From NCBI GenBank assembly GCA_030672445.1, contig DAOVGK010000027.1, positions 1 to 5,602 on the forward strand: 5,602 bases of DNA. The letters are read 5' to 3'. Below the pieces are notes generated by a model that was not told the origin of the DNA, did not search any database, and saw only the letters and a list, made by a program, of their open reading frames with translations. Origin of the DNA: Candidatus Aerophobota bacterium. Lineage in GTDB: Bacteria; Aerophobota; Aerophobia; Aerophobales; AE-B3A. The position numbers were made by a program, and so were the translations under genes. Positions 5,536 through 5,602 of this stretch are shown here, piece by piece; the stretch's first letter is position 1, and each line of letters begins with the position of its first letter.

Positions 5536-5602
5536 ATGCTCAGTGAGGGAGTTATGGCCTACGGGGCAGAATTAGAAAAACTGGAAAAAACGTGGAAGCA
5601 AA
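5536..5602 (+). CDS. dnaA: Chromosomal replication initiator DnaA, first codons only (runs off the right edge)
   Basis: An open frame runs from ATG 5536 to the edge: MLSEGVMAYGAELEKLEKTWKQ. The amphipathic stretch LEKLEKTWKQ resembles the first helix of DnaA domain I, where a Trp sits a few residues in (for example xLWxxxL in E. coli and B. subtilis). With so few residues the call rests mainly on context: perfect DnaA boxes directly upstream and gyrB nearby. Two in-frame starts compete. ATG 5536 has GGGAGAG (5520-5526) 9 nt before it. ATG 5554 gives MAYGAELEKLEKTW, closer to usual DnaA N-terminal length, but its GAGGGAG (5545-5551) is only 2 nt away. I give the longer form without strong preference. 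Confidence 0.6.
   Translation, partial: MLSEGVMAYGAELEKLEKTWKQ

Overview
The window looks like a chromosomal replication-origin neighbourhood from a bacterium, most likely an uncultivated, probably Gram-negative (diderm) lineage. This rests on three things: a tandem pair of perfect DnaA boxes just upstream of what looks like the first codons of dnaA at the right edge, gyrB at the left edge, and a gene block transcribed away from the origin. Base composition is moderate and slightly AT-leaning by eye. I cannot name a phylum from the sequence. The diderm suggestion comes from the pairing of a periplasmic C-terminal processing protease with a YibQ-type divergent polysaccharide deacetylase, and it is an inference.

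Layout from right to left. The dnaA start (+ strand, cut by the window edge) lies at about 5536-5602. A gene-free stretch of about 260 bp (5273-5535) carries DnaA boxes, AT-rich DNA and a good sigma70-type promoter pointing left. Then come five leftward (minus-strand) genes: a PHP-domain phosphatase-like protein (TTG start), a CtpA/S41 protease (GTG start), a divergent polysaccharide deacetylase, accA (acetyl-CoA carboxylase carboxyltransferase alpha) and the N-terminal 334 residues of gyrB, which runs off the left edge. Gaps between the first four genes are 67, 16 and 6 bp, so they probably form one operon driven by the promoter at 5299-5327. The 104-bp gap before gyrB is mostly filled by a 79-bp imperfect inverted-repeat element whose end touches the accA stop codon.

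Functionally the block mixes replication (dnaA, oriC, gyrB), envelope maintenance (protease plus deacetylase), the first committed step of fatty acid synthesis (accA) and a metal-dependent phosphoesterase of unknown substrate. All genes on both sides point away from the putative origin, so they would be co-oriented with replication forks. No unknown defence or mobile system is visible. The points most worth a second look are the origin architecture, the unusual gene order around it and the dispersed-looking repeat between accA and gyrB.
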